A DNA stretch of 64,000 nucleotides from Streptomyces sp. MMG1533 (GTDB lineage Bacteria > Actinomycetota > Actinomycetes > Streptomycetales > Streptomycetaceae), in NCBI RefSeq assembly GCF_001279775.1, contig NZ_LGDG01000123.1, forward strand, positions 51,774 through 115,773, in the 5' to 3' direction. The notes under the pieces were generated by a model, which did no database searches, was not told the origin of the DNA, and saw only the letters and a list, made by a program, of their open reading frames with translations. Every line of letters begins with the position of its first letter. The stretch's first letter is position 1. Shown one piece after another: positions 46,810 through 55,414 of this stretch. A program made the position numbers and the translations under genes.

Positions 46810-47065
46810 GTACCCAGACAAACGGCACCCCCTTCCAGGGAGTCGGTGATCTTCGGAGTTGGCGACAATTAGCTCGCTCCGTCTCAGCTTGCGGGCGGGC
46901 GCTTGTGCCCGTGCCCGTTGCAGGGCCCGCCGAAGGGGCGAACAGGGCTGACAGGGCGATACAGGGCGCTCGCCACCTTCCTGGCGCGGAAGCACGACCA
47001 ACCTCCGCTGCCTCGCCCTGGCTGGAAAGTACGGGGCACACCCACAGCATGGGGAAGCATGAAGC

Positions 47066-47926
47066 ATGCGCCCGGATGACTGGCACCTCACCGAAGACGT
47101 CGACGACTTTCTCGCCCGAGCCGGAGACTTCCTGCGCTCTCGGCCCGGCCCGCACGTCATGCAGCTGACGTGGGCCGAGAGAGTGCGAGCCCGTGGGGCG
47201 AAGGCGTTCGGCACCGAAGCCCCCGTCTTCGGCCTTCTGGAGCGAGCGGGCGAGGTCCACGCCACCTTCTACCGTCTCCCGCCCCGTGGTTTCGGCCTCT
47301 CGCCGCTCACGCCCGAGCAGGCCGACTCCCTCGCCGCCCGCCTGGCCGCCCTCGGGCACTCCCTTCCCTCCGTCAGCGCGGACCACAGCACCGCCACCGC
47401 TTTCGCCGCGGCCTGGCAGCGGCACACCGGCGCGACGCCGAAGATCCGCGACACGCGGCTGCGTCTGTACCGCCTCGGCACGCTCACCCCACCGGAGCCG
47501 ATGCCGGCGGGCCGGGGCCGCGTCCTGGGAGAGCAGGACCTTGAGCAAGACATGTTCTGGTGCGGCGAGTTCGCCAAGGCCGTCGGGGAAGACGTCTCCA
47601 TCGACGCCGACACGTGGGCCGACACCCGCTTCGCCGACAAGCGCTACACACTCTGGGAGACCCCGGACGGCACCCCCGTCTCCATCGCGGGCATGAACCC
47701 GTTGATCGGCGGCCAGATCCAGGTGGACATCGTCTACACCCCGGCCGACCTACGCGGTCGCGGCTACGCGGGCGCCGTGACGGCGGAGGTGAGCTTGGCC
47801 GCGCTGGCCGCGGGCGCGAGGGATGTCGTGCTGTTCGCGGACCTGTCCAACCCCACCAGCAACGCCCTCTACCAGCGCCTCGGCTATCGCACGCTCACCG
47901 ACTGGGCCGCGTACGACTTCTCCTAG
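47066..47926 (+). CDS. GNAT family acetyltransferase
   Basis: A 286-residue protein. The N-terminal half (FLRSRPGPHVMQLTWAERVRARG, VHATFYRLPPRGF) is the variable domain seen in actinobacterial two-part GNATs. The C-terminal half is the GNAT fold with VDIVYTPADLRGRGYAGAVTAEVS (acetyl-CoA loop) and VLFADLSNPTSNALYQRLGYR. Substrate unknown. Region 46810-47065 upstream has no gene. Confidence 0.88.
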   Translation: MRPDDWHLTEDVDDFLARAGDFLRSRPGPHVMQLTWAERVRARGAKAFGTEAPVFGLLERAGEVHATFYRLPPRGFGLSPLTPEQADSLAARLAALGHSLPSVSADHSTATAFAAAWQRHTGATPKIRDTRLRLYRLGTLTPPEPMPAGRGRVLGEQDLEQDMFWCGEFAKAVGEDVSIDADTWADTRFADKRYTLWETPDGTPVSIAGMNPLIGGQIQVDIVYTPADLRGRGYAGAVTAEVSLAALAAGARDVVLFADLSNPTSNALYQRLGYRTLTDWAAYDFS

Positions 47927-48053
47927 CCGCCCGGGATTCAGCCCGGCGGCACTCATGGACTTACTCATGGACTCGGCCGCCGCTGGAGCTGACCCGGGTG
48001 CGGAGTACTTGCCCTGGCAACGTCGCCGTGAACACGCCGTCTAGGGTGCGGTC

Positions 48054-48833
48054 ATGAGCTCGCACAACTACCTCTCCGAACTGTTCTCGCTGGACGGCCG
48101 GGTCGCCGTGGTGACGGGCGGCAGCTCCGGCATCGGCCGGGCCATCGCCGGGGCTCTCGCGCGGGCGGGGGCGAGCGTGGTGATCGTGGCGCGCAAGGAG
48201 CAGGAACTGGCCGCCACGGTGGACGAGTTGGCGGCGGACGGCTGCCGGGCGGCCTGGGTGAGCGCCGACCTGAGCACCCGCGACGGGGTGCGCGCGGCGG
48301 CTGAGCAGGCGGCCGGGGTGTTCGGCGAGCCGGACGTTCTCGTCAACAGCGCCGGGATCAACGTACGGCCGCCGATGAGCGAACTGGGCGAGGACGTGTG
48401 GGACGCCACGATGGCGGTGAACCTGGAGGCGCCCTACCTGTTGGGCCTGCGGTTCGGGCCCGGCATGGCCGAGCGGGGCTTCGGGCGGATCATCCACATC
48501 ACTTCCCAGCAGGCGCACCGGGCGTTCGTCCAGAGCGGCGCCTACGGGGTCTCCAAGGGGGCGCTGGAGTCGCTGGCCCGCTCTCAGGCGGAGGCATGGT
48601 CGCCGCACGGCGTCACCTGCAACACACTGGTGCCCGGCTTCGTCATGACCCCGCTCAACGCGCGGTTGTCGTCCGACCCGGAGAAGGTGGCGGCGCTGGC
48701 CGCACGCACGATGGTCGGGCGCAACGGCCTGGCCGACGACTTCGCCGGAGCGGCGGTGTTCCTGGCGAGCCGCGCCTCGGGCTATGTCACCGGGCAGGCG
48801 ATCTTCGTCGACGGCGGGTTCTCCGTCCACTGA
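48054..48833 (+). CDS. short-chain dehydrogenase/reductase
   Basis: A 259-residue SDR. It has the cofactor motif TGGSSGIG (residues about 22-29), NSAGI, catalytic Tyr and Lys in YGVSK, and SGYVTGQAIFVDGG at the end. The layout is like gluconate 5-dehydrogenase or 3-oxoacyl reductase; Arg in VVIVARKEQEL favours NADP. Substrate cannot be fixed. ATG 48054 gives the standard length. Confidence 0.93.
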   Translation: MSSHNYLSELFSLDGRVAVVTGGSSGIGRAIAGALARAGASVVIVARKEQELAATVDELAADGCRAAWVSADLSTRDGVRAAAEQAAGVFGEPDVLVNSAGINVRPPMSELGEDVWDATMAVNLEAPYLLGLRFGPGMAERGFGRIIHITSQQAHRAFVQSGAYGVSKGALESLARSQAEAWSPHGVTCNTLVPGFVMTPLNARLSSDPEKVAALAARTMVGRNGLADDFAGAAVFLASRASGYVTGQAIFVDGGFSVH

Positions 48834-48900
48834 GCCCCACCCCGCGGGAGCACCGAACCACCCCGCTCGCAGCTGACCGGAACACGCGGCCCAGGAAGCC

Positions 48901-48934
48901 GGAAGCCGCAGGACGCCGGAAGCCGCAGGACGCC
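48901..48934. repeat. 17-bp tandem duplication
   Basis: ggaagccgcaggacgcc at 48901-48917 is repeated exactly at 48918-48934, about 70 bases after the SDR stop, in the minus-strand shadow of the pseudogene flank. Confidence 0.75.
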
Positions 48935-48992
48935 GCTGAAGCCGGATGCCGAACGACGGGACGCCTGACTCCCCGAACGGACCGACCGGGAT

Positions 48993-49253
48993 TCAGTACT
49001 CGTCGGAGAGCGCACGGGCGACGGCTGCGACATCCTGGTCATCCTGGTATGCGCGCCAGTGGACGACGCAGCCGTCCCGGACCCGCAGGACCAGCACGAA
49101 CGCGGTGCCCGCTCGCGCCGCGGCCGGTCGTGCTCACCCGGCCCGTCACCTCGTACTCGGCCGTCCGATGGACGGTGACGCTGCGGAAGCCGTCGAACCG
49201 GACGGGCAGGGCGCTCCTGCGCACCGCATCGGCCGCGACCGACACCTGAACCA
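48993..49253 (-). pseudogene. degraded SnoaL-like (NTF2-fold) protein
   Basis: The C-terminal part reads TAFVLVLRVRDGCVVHWRAYQD and ends DEY-stop at 48993, clearly SnoaL-like. The preceding strand VRFDGFRSVTVHRTAEYEVTGRV lies in a different phase, with the shift near 49105-49120. No start codon with a ribosome site is found upstream. The remaining 49254-49474 shows nothing recognisable. Confidence 0.65.
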
Positions 49254-49474
49254 CGGGCTGCGGGGCCGCACGTCTCCGGACCTGGCTCGCCGCCCATGCG
49301 GGTGTCGCGGGCGCGGCAGCAGCGTCGCCCGGACGCGTCGGCGCACCGCCTGGGGGCCGCTGCTGGGCGTGGTGACCGTGCACTACTACCGGCGCCGCAC
49401 GCGCGGGTGAGGGGCCGGCCGCCCCGCCCCGGCCCGTCGCCGCAATTGTCAGACCCCTGCTGTTGGATGCCCAC

Positions 49475-50161
49475 GTGACCATTCACGACGTGGCTCGGCG
49501 CCTGCCCGACATTCCCGCCCTTCGCGACCACTGCCGGTCGATGGCGATGCTGGAAGCGATACTCAGCCCGGAATGGGGCGACCGGCACCACTCGTTCGAC
49601 GCGCGCTGGTCCGACGGGGAGGAGATGGCCTCGATGCGGAACGGATCGGGGGACGAGTTCGCCGTCGTCTTCTCGGCCGCCGGGGCGTACGTCCGTGGCT
49701 TTGCGCACGAGTCGCCCACGAGTCCCTACACCGACGACGGGCCGTGGCCCGGTGTGGTGGACGAGGTTCCCGAGGTCTTTCGTTCGTACGTCGAGGAGCC
49801 CGCGTTCACGGACGAGGACGGGATGCCTGTCGTGACCGCCTGTGCGTGGCGGGAGACGGGGGACGGTACTTGGCGGACAGGGGCGATCGAGTTCCCCGGC
49901 GGGGACGGGAGCGGCGGCGATCCGGACGGCTCCGGGTACCTGTTCCGGCTGCTGGTCGACCGGTCGCCGGAGGCGTTCCGGGACTTCGCCGAGGACCAGT
50001 ACGAAGTCCCGGTGTCCCTCGCGGCCGTACGGCACGTGTTCGCGCTGCGCCCGCTCACCGGCGAGGTGGTGGCGGCTCTCAACCCCGAGACCTCCGTGGA
50101 CGCCCTGTCGACGGACATCGCCGGGATCGGCTACCCGACGGGCAACGGCGCCCACGGCTGA
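49475..50161 (+). CDS. hypothetical protein, acidic, 228 aa
   Basis: Not recognised. It is an acidic soluble protein with conserved-looking aromatic motifs (SPEWGDRHHSFDARW, FVYLFRLLVDRSPEAFRDFAEDQY-like segment). No signal or membrane segment. Codon bias is normal throughout. GTG 49475 and TTG 49463 are both possible starts; I chose GTG. It converges on the HxlR gene. Confidence 0.65.
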   Translation: MTIHDVARRLPDIPALRDHCRSMAMLEAILSPEWGDRHHSFDARWSDGEEMASMRNGSGDEFAVVFSAAGAYVRGFAHESPTSPYTDDGPWPGVVDEVPEVFRSYVEEPAFTDEDGMPVVTACAWRETGDGTWRTGAIEFPGGDGSGGDPDGSGYLFRLLVDRSPEAFRDFAEDQYEVPVSLAAVRHVFALRPLTGEVVAALNPETSVDALSTDIAGIGYPTGNGAHG

Positions 50162-50177
50162 CGCCGGCCTGACCGCC

Positions 50178-50199
50178 GTACCCACTTATTTGTGGGTAC
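50178..50199. promoter_or_regulatory. HxlR-type inverted repeat gtacccac-N6-gtgggtac
   Basis: A perfect 8-bp inverted repeat (50178-50185 and 50192-50199) around ttattt. It resembles operators of HxlR/MarR-type repressors but lies 3' of the HxlR gene, not in its promoter. It could also be a weak terminator between convergent genes. Confidence 0.5.
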
Positions 50200-50239
50200 T
50201 TGGCAGCGCCCGCCGCACGACCGAGGCTGGTGTCGGCCG

Positions 50240-50596
50240 TCAAGGGGCCGCCATTTTCTCCAGACGGCGGTGGCCCCAGTCGGAGAGGGGGGCGAGGGCC
50301 TCGGAGAGTTCTCGGCCGAAGTCGGTCAGGGAGTACACCGTCTTCAGCGGGAGTACGTCGTGCACCTCCCGGTGCACCAGCCCGTCCGTCTCCATCTCGC
50401 GCAGCGCCTGGGTCAGCACCTTCTCGCTGAGCCCGGGCAGCCGGCGGCGCAGCTCGGCCGGGCGGTGCGGGCCGGACTCCAGCACCCACAGCAGTACGGT
50501 CTTCCACTTGCCGTCGATCACGGCGATCGCGGCGGTCACTCCACAGACGTTCGGATCCTGAGCACGCTCGCGCGTCATCCGCGCCCCCTTTGTCAT
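50240..50596 (-). CDS. HxlR family transcriptional regulator
   Basis: A 118-residue winged-helix protein with the HxlR pattern: CGVTAAIAVIDGKWKTVLLWVL with the conserved single Cys, LPGLSEKVLTQALREMETDGLVHREV recognition helix and wing, and YSLTDFGREL. Such dimers often sense thiols, quinones or aldehydes. It is divergent from an imine-reductase-like gene 53 bases away, its probable target. M7 (50578) is an alternative start. Confidence 0.93.
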   Translation of the reverse strand: MTKGARMTRERAQDPNVCGVTAAIAVIDGKWKTVLLWVLESGPHRPAELRRRLPGLSEKVLTQALREMETDGLVHREVHDVLPLKTVYSLTDFGRELSEALAPLSDWGHRRLEKMAAP

Positions 50597-50649
50597 CCAT
50601 TGTCCGCGCCAGTTCGCGGAATCCCCGTTGCCTTCACAGGAGTTGAAGC

Positions 50650-51585
50650 ATGTCCACGCACAGCAGCCAGTCCACCGGCTCCGACCGGTCCACCGGCTCC
50701 GACCAGTCTGCCGTCACCGTCCTCGGACTGGGCCCGATGGGCCGGGCCCTCGCCGGTGCCCTCCTCGACGCCGGTCTGCGCACCACCGTATGGAACCGCA
50801 CGCCCGGCAAGGAACGGGAGTTGCTCGCCGGCGGAGCGACCGGCGCGCCCTCCGCCGCCGAGGCGGTCGCCGCGAGTGCGCTGACCGTCGTCTGCGTGGT
50901 GAACTACGACGCGGCCGACGGCATCCTGCGGGACCCCGCCGTCACCGACGCCCTCAAGGGCCGTACGGTCGTGAACCTGACCGCCGACACCCCCGACCGC
51001 GCCCGGGACTCGGCGAGTTGGGCGGCGGCCCACGGCGTCCGCTACCTGGACGGCGCGATCATGACGCCGACCACCACCATCGGAACGCCCGACGCGGTGT
51101 TCCTGCACAGCGGCCCCGCCGGCCTCTACCAGGAGCACCGCCCCGTACTGGAGGCGCTGGGCGGCACCCACACCCACCTCGGTGAGGAGATCGGCCGGGC
51201 CGCCTCCTTCGACATCGCCCTGCTCGACGTCTTCTGGACGGCGATGGCGGGGTACGCGCACGCCCTGGCGATGGCCCGGGCGGAGGGCATCACCGCCCTG
51301 GAACTCGCCCCCTTCGCCCAGGGCATCGGCGCGATCCTCCCGCCGCTCTTCGAGGAGTTCGCGCGGGACGTCGACAGCGGCACCTTCTCCGGCGAACTCA
51401 ACCCGATCACCTCGGCGGTGTCGTCGATGGAGCACATCGTCCGGGCCTCCGAGTCGCACGGCATCGACGCGAGTGTCATGCGCGCGACCGAGGGCCTGGC
51501 CCGCCGCGTGGTCGGCCTCGGCCACGGCGGGGACGGGTTCATACGGGTCACCGAGCTGCTGGGCCGTACCGCCGCGAGGTCCTGA
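50650..51585 (+). CDS. NAD(P)-dependent oxidoreductase, imine-reductase-like
   Basis: A 311-residue beta-hydroxyacid-dehydrogenase-superfamily enzyme. It has the Rossmann motif VLGLGPMGRALAGALL, NADP-type WNRTPGK, NLTADTPDRARD, YLDGAIMTPTTTIG typical of imine reductases (IREDs), and Asp in FDIALLDVFW at the IRED proton-donor position. The N-terminal Ser/Thr-rich 20 residues contain a repeated TGSD. It probably reduces a cyclic imine or similar; regulated by the divergent HxlR protein. Confidence 0.9.
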   Translation: MSTHSSQSTGSDRSTGSDQSAVTVLGLGPMGRALAGALLDAGLRTTVWNRTPGKERELLAGGATGAPSAAEAVAASALTVVCVVNYDAADGILRDPAVTDALKGRTVVNLTADTPDRARDSASWAAAHGVRYLDGAIMTPTTTIGTPDAVFLHSGPAGLYQEHRPVLEALGGTHTHLGEEIGRAASFDIALLDVFWTAMAGYAHALAMARAEGITALELAPFAQGIGAILPPLFEEFARDVDSGTFSGELNPITSAVSSMEHIVRASESHGIDASVMRATEGLARRVVGLGHGGDGFIRVTELLGRTAARS

Positions 51586-51780
51586 AACCCGGTGGCGTCA
51601 GCCGTGGGCCGGCAGCTAGCGTGCCCCCATGACTGCCGGGTCGGCCTCGTGCCGTGAGCGAATCGGGTGCCCGGCCTCTGAGTGAGGTCGTGGTGGGCAA
51701 GGGGCCCGCCTTCTTCTCTGCGCATTTCCCCAGGAATTCCCCCAGGACGGAAACCAGCGGCAGAGAAGGAAGAGAAGACA

Positions 51781-52617
51781 ATGCCCAACGCGTTCAATCA
51801 GCAGGTCATCGACGAGTTCCGCGCCAACAAGGGCCGCATGAGCGGCTACTTCGAAGGCGCCCGGCTGATCCTGCTCACCACCACCGGCGCTCGCACCGGC
51901 ACCCCGCACACCACCCCCGTCGGCTACCTCCCCGACGGCGGTGAGCGCATCCTCGTCATCGCCTCGGCCGGCGGCGCGCCCACGCATCCGCACTGGTATC
52001 GCAACCTCCTCGCGCATCCCCGGGCGACCGTGGAGAGCGGTGCGTTCACGTACGAGGCGCGGGCCGTCGTACTGGAGGCCGAGGAGCGGGAGGAGGCCTT
52101 CGCGCGGGCCGTCGAGGCGGACCCGGGCTGGGCGGCGTATCAGGAGAAGACGGAGCGGCTGATCCCGGTGGTCGCCCTGTACGAGATCGCGCAGGGCGGC
52201 CCGCCGAACATCAACGCCCGGTCCATGGGCGAGGCGATCAAGGTGGTCCATGACGCCTTTCGGCGCGAACTCGCCCAGATTCGGAAGGAGATGAGCGCGG
52301 GCTCCTCGACCCTCGGCGCCCAGCTCCGTGTCAACTGCCTGACCTTCTGCCAGGGCCTGCACAACCACCACACCGGCGAGGACCTCGGCATGTTCCCCGT
52401 CCTCGCCGGCCGTCACCCGGAGGCAGCCGACGCACTGGCGCGGCTGCGCGAGGAACACGTGCGGATCGCCGCACTCGCCGAGGACCTGCGCCGGGCCGTG
52501 ACCGCCGAGGGCACGGCCCGGGACACGGCCCGCGCGGAGGTCGAGCGCCTCACGGCCGAGCTCGAAGCCCATCTGACGTACGAGGAGGAGCAGTTGATCC
52601 CGCTCCTCGACGCGTGA
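51781..52617 (+). CDS. Ddn-like nitroreductase fused to a hemerythrin domain
   Basis: A 278-residue two-domain protein. Residues 1-135 match deazaflavin (F420)-dependent nitroreductases of the Ddn/DUF385 family (LILLTTTGARTGTPHTTPVGY, HPHWYRNLLAHPRATVE). Residues 150-278 match hemerythrin: ligands in VHDAFRREL, GLHNHHTGEDLGMFP, EEHVRIA and HLTYEEEQ. Hemerythrin binds a di-iron centre and O2 or NO, so the fusion may couple oxygen/redox sensing to F420 chemistry. ATG 51781 begins MPNAFNQQ. Confidence 0.88.
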   Translation: MPNAFNQQVIDEFRANKGRMSGYFEGARLILLTTTGARTGTPHTTPVGYLPDGGERILVIASAGGAPTHPHWYRNLLAHPRATVESGAFTYEARAVVLEAEEREEAFARAVEADPGWAAYQEKTERLIPVVALYEIAQGGPPNINARSMGEAIKVVHDAFRRELAQIRKEMSAGSSTLGAQLRVNCLTFCQGLHNHHTGEDLGMFPVLAGRHPEAADALARLREEHVRIAALAEDLRRAVTAEGTARDTARAEVERLTAELEAHLTYEEEQLIPLLDA

Positions 52618-52635
52618 TGCCGTAGCCGGACAGGC

Positions 52636-54662
52636 CTAGAACGGCAACGGCCGCCCGTGCAGCACCTCCAGCCGGGACACCGCCCGCGTGAGCACCACGT
52701 ACAGCCGGTGCAGCCCCCGCTCCTCCGCCTCCGCGATCGCGGCGGGCTCGACGGCGACGACATGGTCGTACTCGAGGCCCTTGACGAGGGTCGCGGGTAC
52801 GACGCTCACGCGGGCGGCCGGCGTGTCCGCGCCCGCCGCCGGGATCCCGGCGGCTTCGAGCGCCCGCCGCACCCGGTCGACGTCCGCGTCGGCCGCGACG
52901 ACCCCGACGGACCCTTCGCGCGCCGCCGCATCCCGTACGGCGTCCACGACCGCGCCGAGCAGATCGCCCGCGACCGGCCTGATCCTCAACTCCCCGTCCC
53001 CGCGCAGCGACCGGCCTGCGGGACGTCCACGTCCAGCCGCGTCAGCAGCCGGTTGGCGAGCGCCACGACGGCCTTCGGCACACGGAAGCCGGTCGTCAGC
53101 GGTACGACGACCGCGTCCGGTTTCCCCAGGTGGCGCAGGGTCGTGTCCCAGGACCGGGCCGCCCAGGGCGTGGTCCCCTGGGCCAGATCACCGAGGACCG
53201 TCAGCGAGCCGAAGGCGGCCCGGCGGGCGATCGCCCGGCACTCCATCGGGGAGAGGTCCTGCGCCTCGTCGAGAACGAGATGGCCGTACCCCTCGGGATG
53301 CTCGACGAGCCCGGCGACCTCGTCGAGGAGGACGAGGTCGGCAGCCGACCAGCGCGCCGACTTCCACGACCGCGGCGGCCTCGCCCACAGCAGGGCCTTC
53401 TGCTCGTCGGCGTCCAGCAGCCCGTCGGCCGCCGCCTCCAACACCGCCCGGTCGGTGAGGAGTTCGGCCACGACCTCCTCCGGCCGGACCCGCGGCCACA
53501 CGGCATCGACGTACCCCCCGACCGCCCGCGACCGCGAGATCCGCTGCACCCAGGCGGCGCTCCGCGGCCCCGCCCGCCGCTCGGCCCGCAGCTGCACACA
53601 CCGCACGACCCGACTGCGCACCCGCTCCCGCCCGACACCGTACGGCGGCTCCTCCGCCCGTACGCCGTCCACGATCCGCACGAGTTCGTCGGCGGCCACC
53701 CGCCACTGGTACGAGCCGTCGGGCACCGCGAGAGACCCCGTCCCCTCCGCCGACACCCGCGCGTACAGCGCCCGCCGCAGCACCTCCGCCATCCGGACGT
53801 CGTGCTTGACGACGGCCGTCCGCTGCTCGTCGGCACCGTCGGCCGGATGCCGGGCGATCTCCTCCAGGAGCGTCGACTGCCGTACGCCCGTCTCGCCCAG
53901 GGCCGGCAGGACCGCCGCGATGTACGACAGGAAGGTCCGGTTGGGTCCGAGGATCAGCAGTCCGCCGCGCCGGATGCGCTGCGGGTGGGTGTAGAGCAGG
54001 TAGGCCGCCCGGTGCAGGCCGACCGCGGTCTTGCCGGTGCCCGGTGCGCCCTGCACGCACACCGACACGGACAGGTCCCCTCGTACGAGATCGTCCTGCT
54101 CGGGCTGGATGGTCGCGGCGATGTCCCGCATGGGACCGACCCGGGGACGCTCGACCTCGCGGGCGACGATGACACTCTCGCGGCTCTCGCCCCGGCCCAG
54201 GTGCTCGTCCTCCAGCCCCGTGAGGTCGGCGGAGTCGCCGCGGCTGCCGGGCGCCCAGCCGAAGCGGCGGCGGACGGCGACGCCCTGCGGGTCGCGGGCG
54301 CTGGCCTGGTAGAAGGCACGGGAGACGGGGGCCCGCCAGTCCACGACGAGGGGCGGGGCGGCCGGGTGCTCGCTGACCCGCAGCCGCCCGAGGTGGTACC
54401 CCTGCCCGGCATGCTCACCACCGGCGAAGTCCAACCGCCCGAAGAACAACGGCCCTTCGGGCAGTTCACGCATCTCCTTGGCCCGGCTGCGCAGCCGGTA
54501 CCCGAGCACCTCGGCGTCGGCACCGGAGGCGGAGACGTCCTCGCCGGTGACGACGTGTTCCCCGGCCCCGTCGATCATGGCGGCGAGGGCGGCGCGGCAC
54601 AGGTCGTGATGGGCGCGTTCGTGGCGGAGGGCGTCCTGGAGGGAAGGGTCGGGTGACGTCAT
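52636..54662 (-). pseudogene. HelD/UvrD-like helicase broken by a frameshift
   Basis: Together the two frames make one HelD-like ATPase. The first (54662 to 52986) has Walker A QGAPGTGKT, LVLDEAQDLSPMECRA and the HelD-type N-terminal region; it stops after DVDVPQAGRCAG. The C-terminal motif frame (52989 to 52636) carries VSVVPATLVKGLEYDHVVAVEP and RLYVVLTRAVSRLEVL. Between them the conserved reading ARSLRGDGELRIRP is restored if one base is added near 53012. HelD recycles RNA polymerase and gives rifampicin tolerance. Loss or a sequencing error must be separated. Confidence 0.85.
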
Positions 54663-54755
54663 TCCAGCGAGCGCACCGGAATAACGCAACCGAGTTACAT
54701 TTCTTACCCTGACTCACTTGCCCCGGGCTCGGCAATCCCGCCGGCCCCGGCTCGC

Positions 54756-55367
54756 TCACGCCAGGTTCGGCAACCCGGCCTCCAGCACCCCGAACGCCCG
54801 CTCCGCCGCGGCCACCGCATCCCCCCGTACGTCCGCCACCTGCTCCCCCTCCGCGATCCGCCGCCAGTTCTCCAGCGCCAGGATCCGCTGTACGGCCACG
54901 ATCTGCCCGGCGGCCAGCCGCGCCTCCAGCCCACCGCCGAGCGCCTCGGCCAGCGCGGCCTCCGACCGCTCCAGGTACGCGTACGTACGGGCGACCAGCG
55001 CGGGGGTCCCGTACAGCAACTCGTGAAAGGCGAGCACGGCGGGATGGTCATTGAGCCCGGTGACGGGATCACACCGCTCCAGCCCGTCGAGGAAGTGCCG
55101 CCGCAGCGAGGCGAGGGGCGGGACGCCCCGGTCCCGGGCCACCACCCGCGCGGCCTCCCCCTCGTGATCGGCGAACCGGTACAGGACGAGGTCCTCCTTC
55201 GCCGGGAAGTACCGGAACAGCGTCGGCTTCGAGATCTCCGCCGCGGCCGCCACCTCGGCGACGGACACCGCGTCGAACCCCTTCTCCAGGAACAGCCGGA
55301 TCGCGATCTCCGACACGGTCCGGTACATCCGCTGCTTCTTGCGCTCGCGCAGGCCGATCTCACCCAT
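54756..55367 (-). CDS. TetR family transcriptional regulator
   Basis: A 203-residue protein. The N-terminal TetR helix-turn-helix is RMYRTVSEIAIRLFLEKGFDAVSVAEVAAAAEISKPTLFRYFPAKEDLV-like over residues 14-60. The C-terminal helices form the ligand/dimer domain (ALGGGLEARLAAGQIVAVQRILALENWRRI). It starts MGEIGLRERKK at ATG 55367. No divergent gene, so the target is unclear; the tandem kinase gene ends 48 bases upstream on the same strand. Confidence 0.92.
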   Translation of the reverse strand: MGEIGLRERKKQRMYRTVSEIAIRLFLEKGFDAVSVAEVAAAAEISKPTLFRYFPAKEDLVLYRFADHEGEAARVVARDRGVPPLASLRRHFLDGLERCDPVTGLNDHPAVLAFHELLYGTPALVARTYAYLERSEAALAEALGGGLEARLAAGQIVAVQRILALENWRRIAEGEQVADVRGDAVAAAERAFGVLEAGLPNLA

Positions 55368-55414
55368 GCGGTGAGGGTACGCACCATCCTGCGCTCGGCC
55401 GGGCCATGGCCTTC

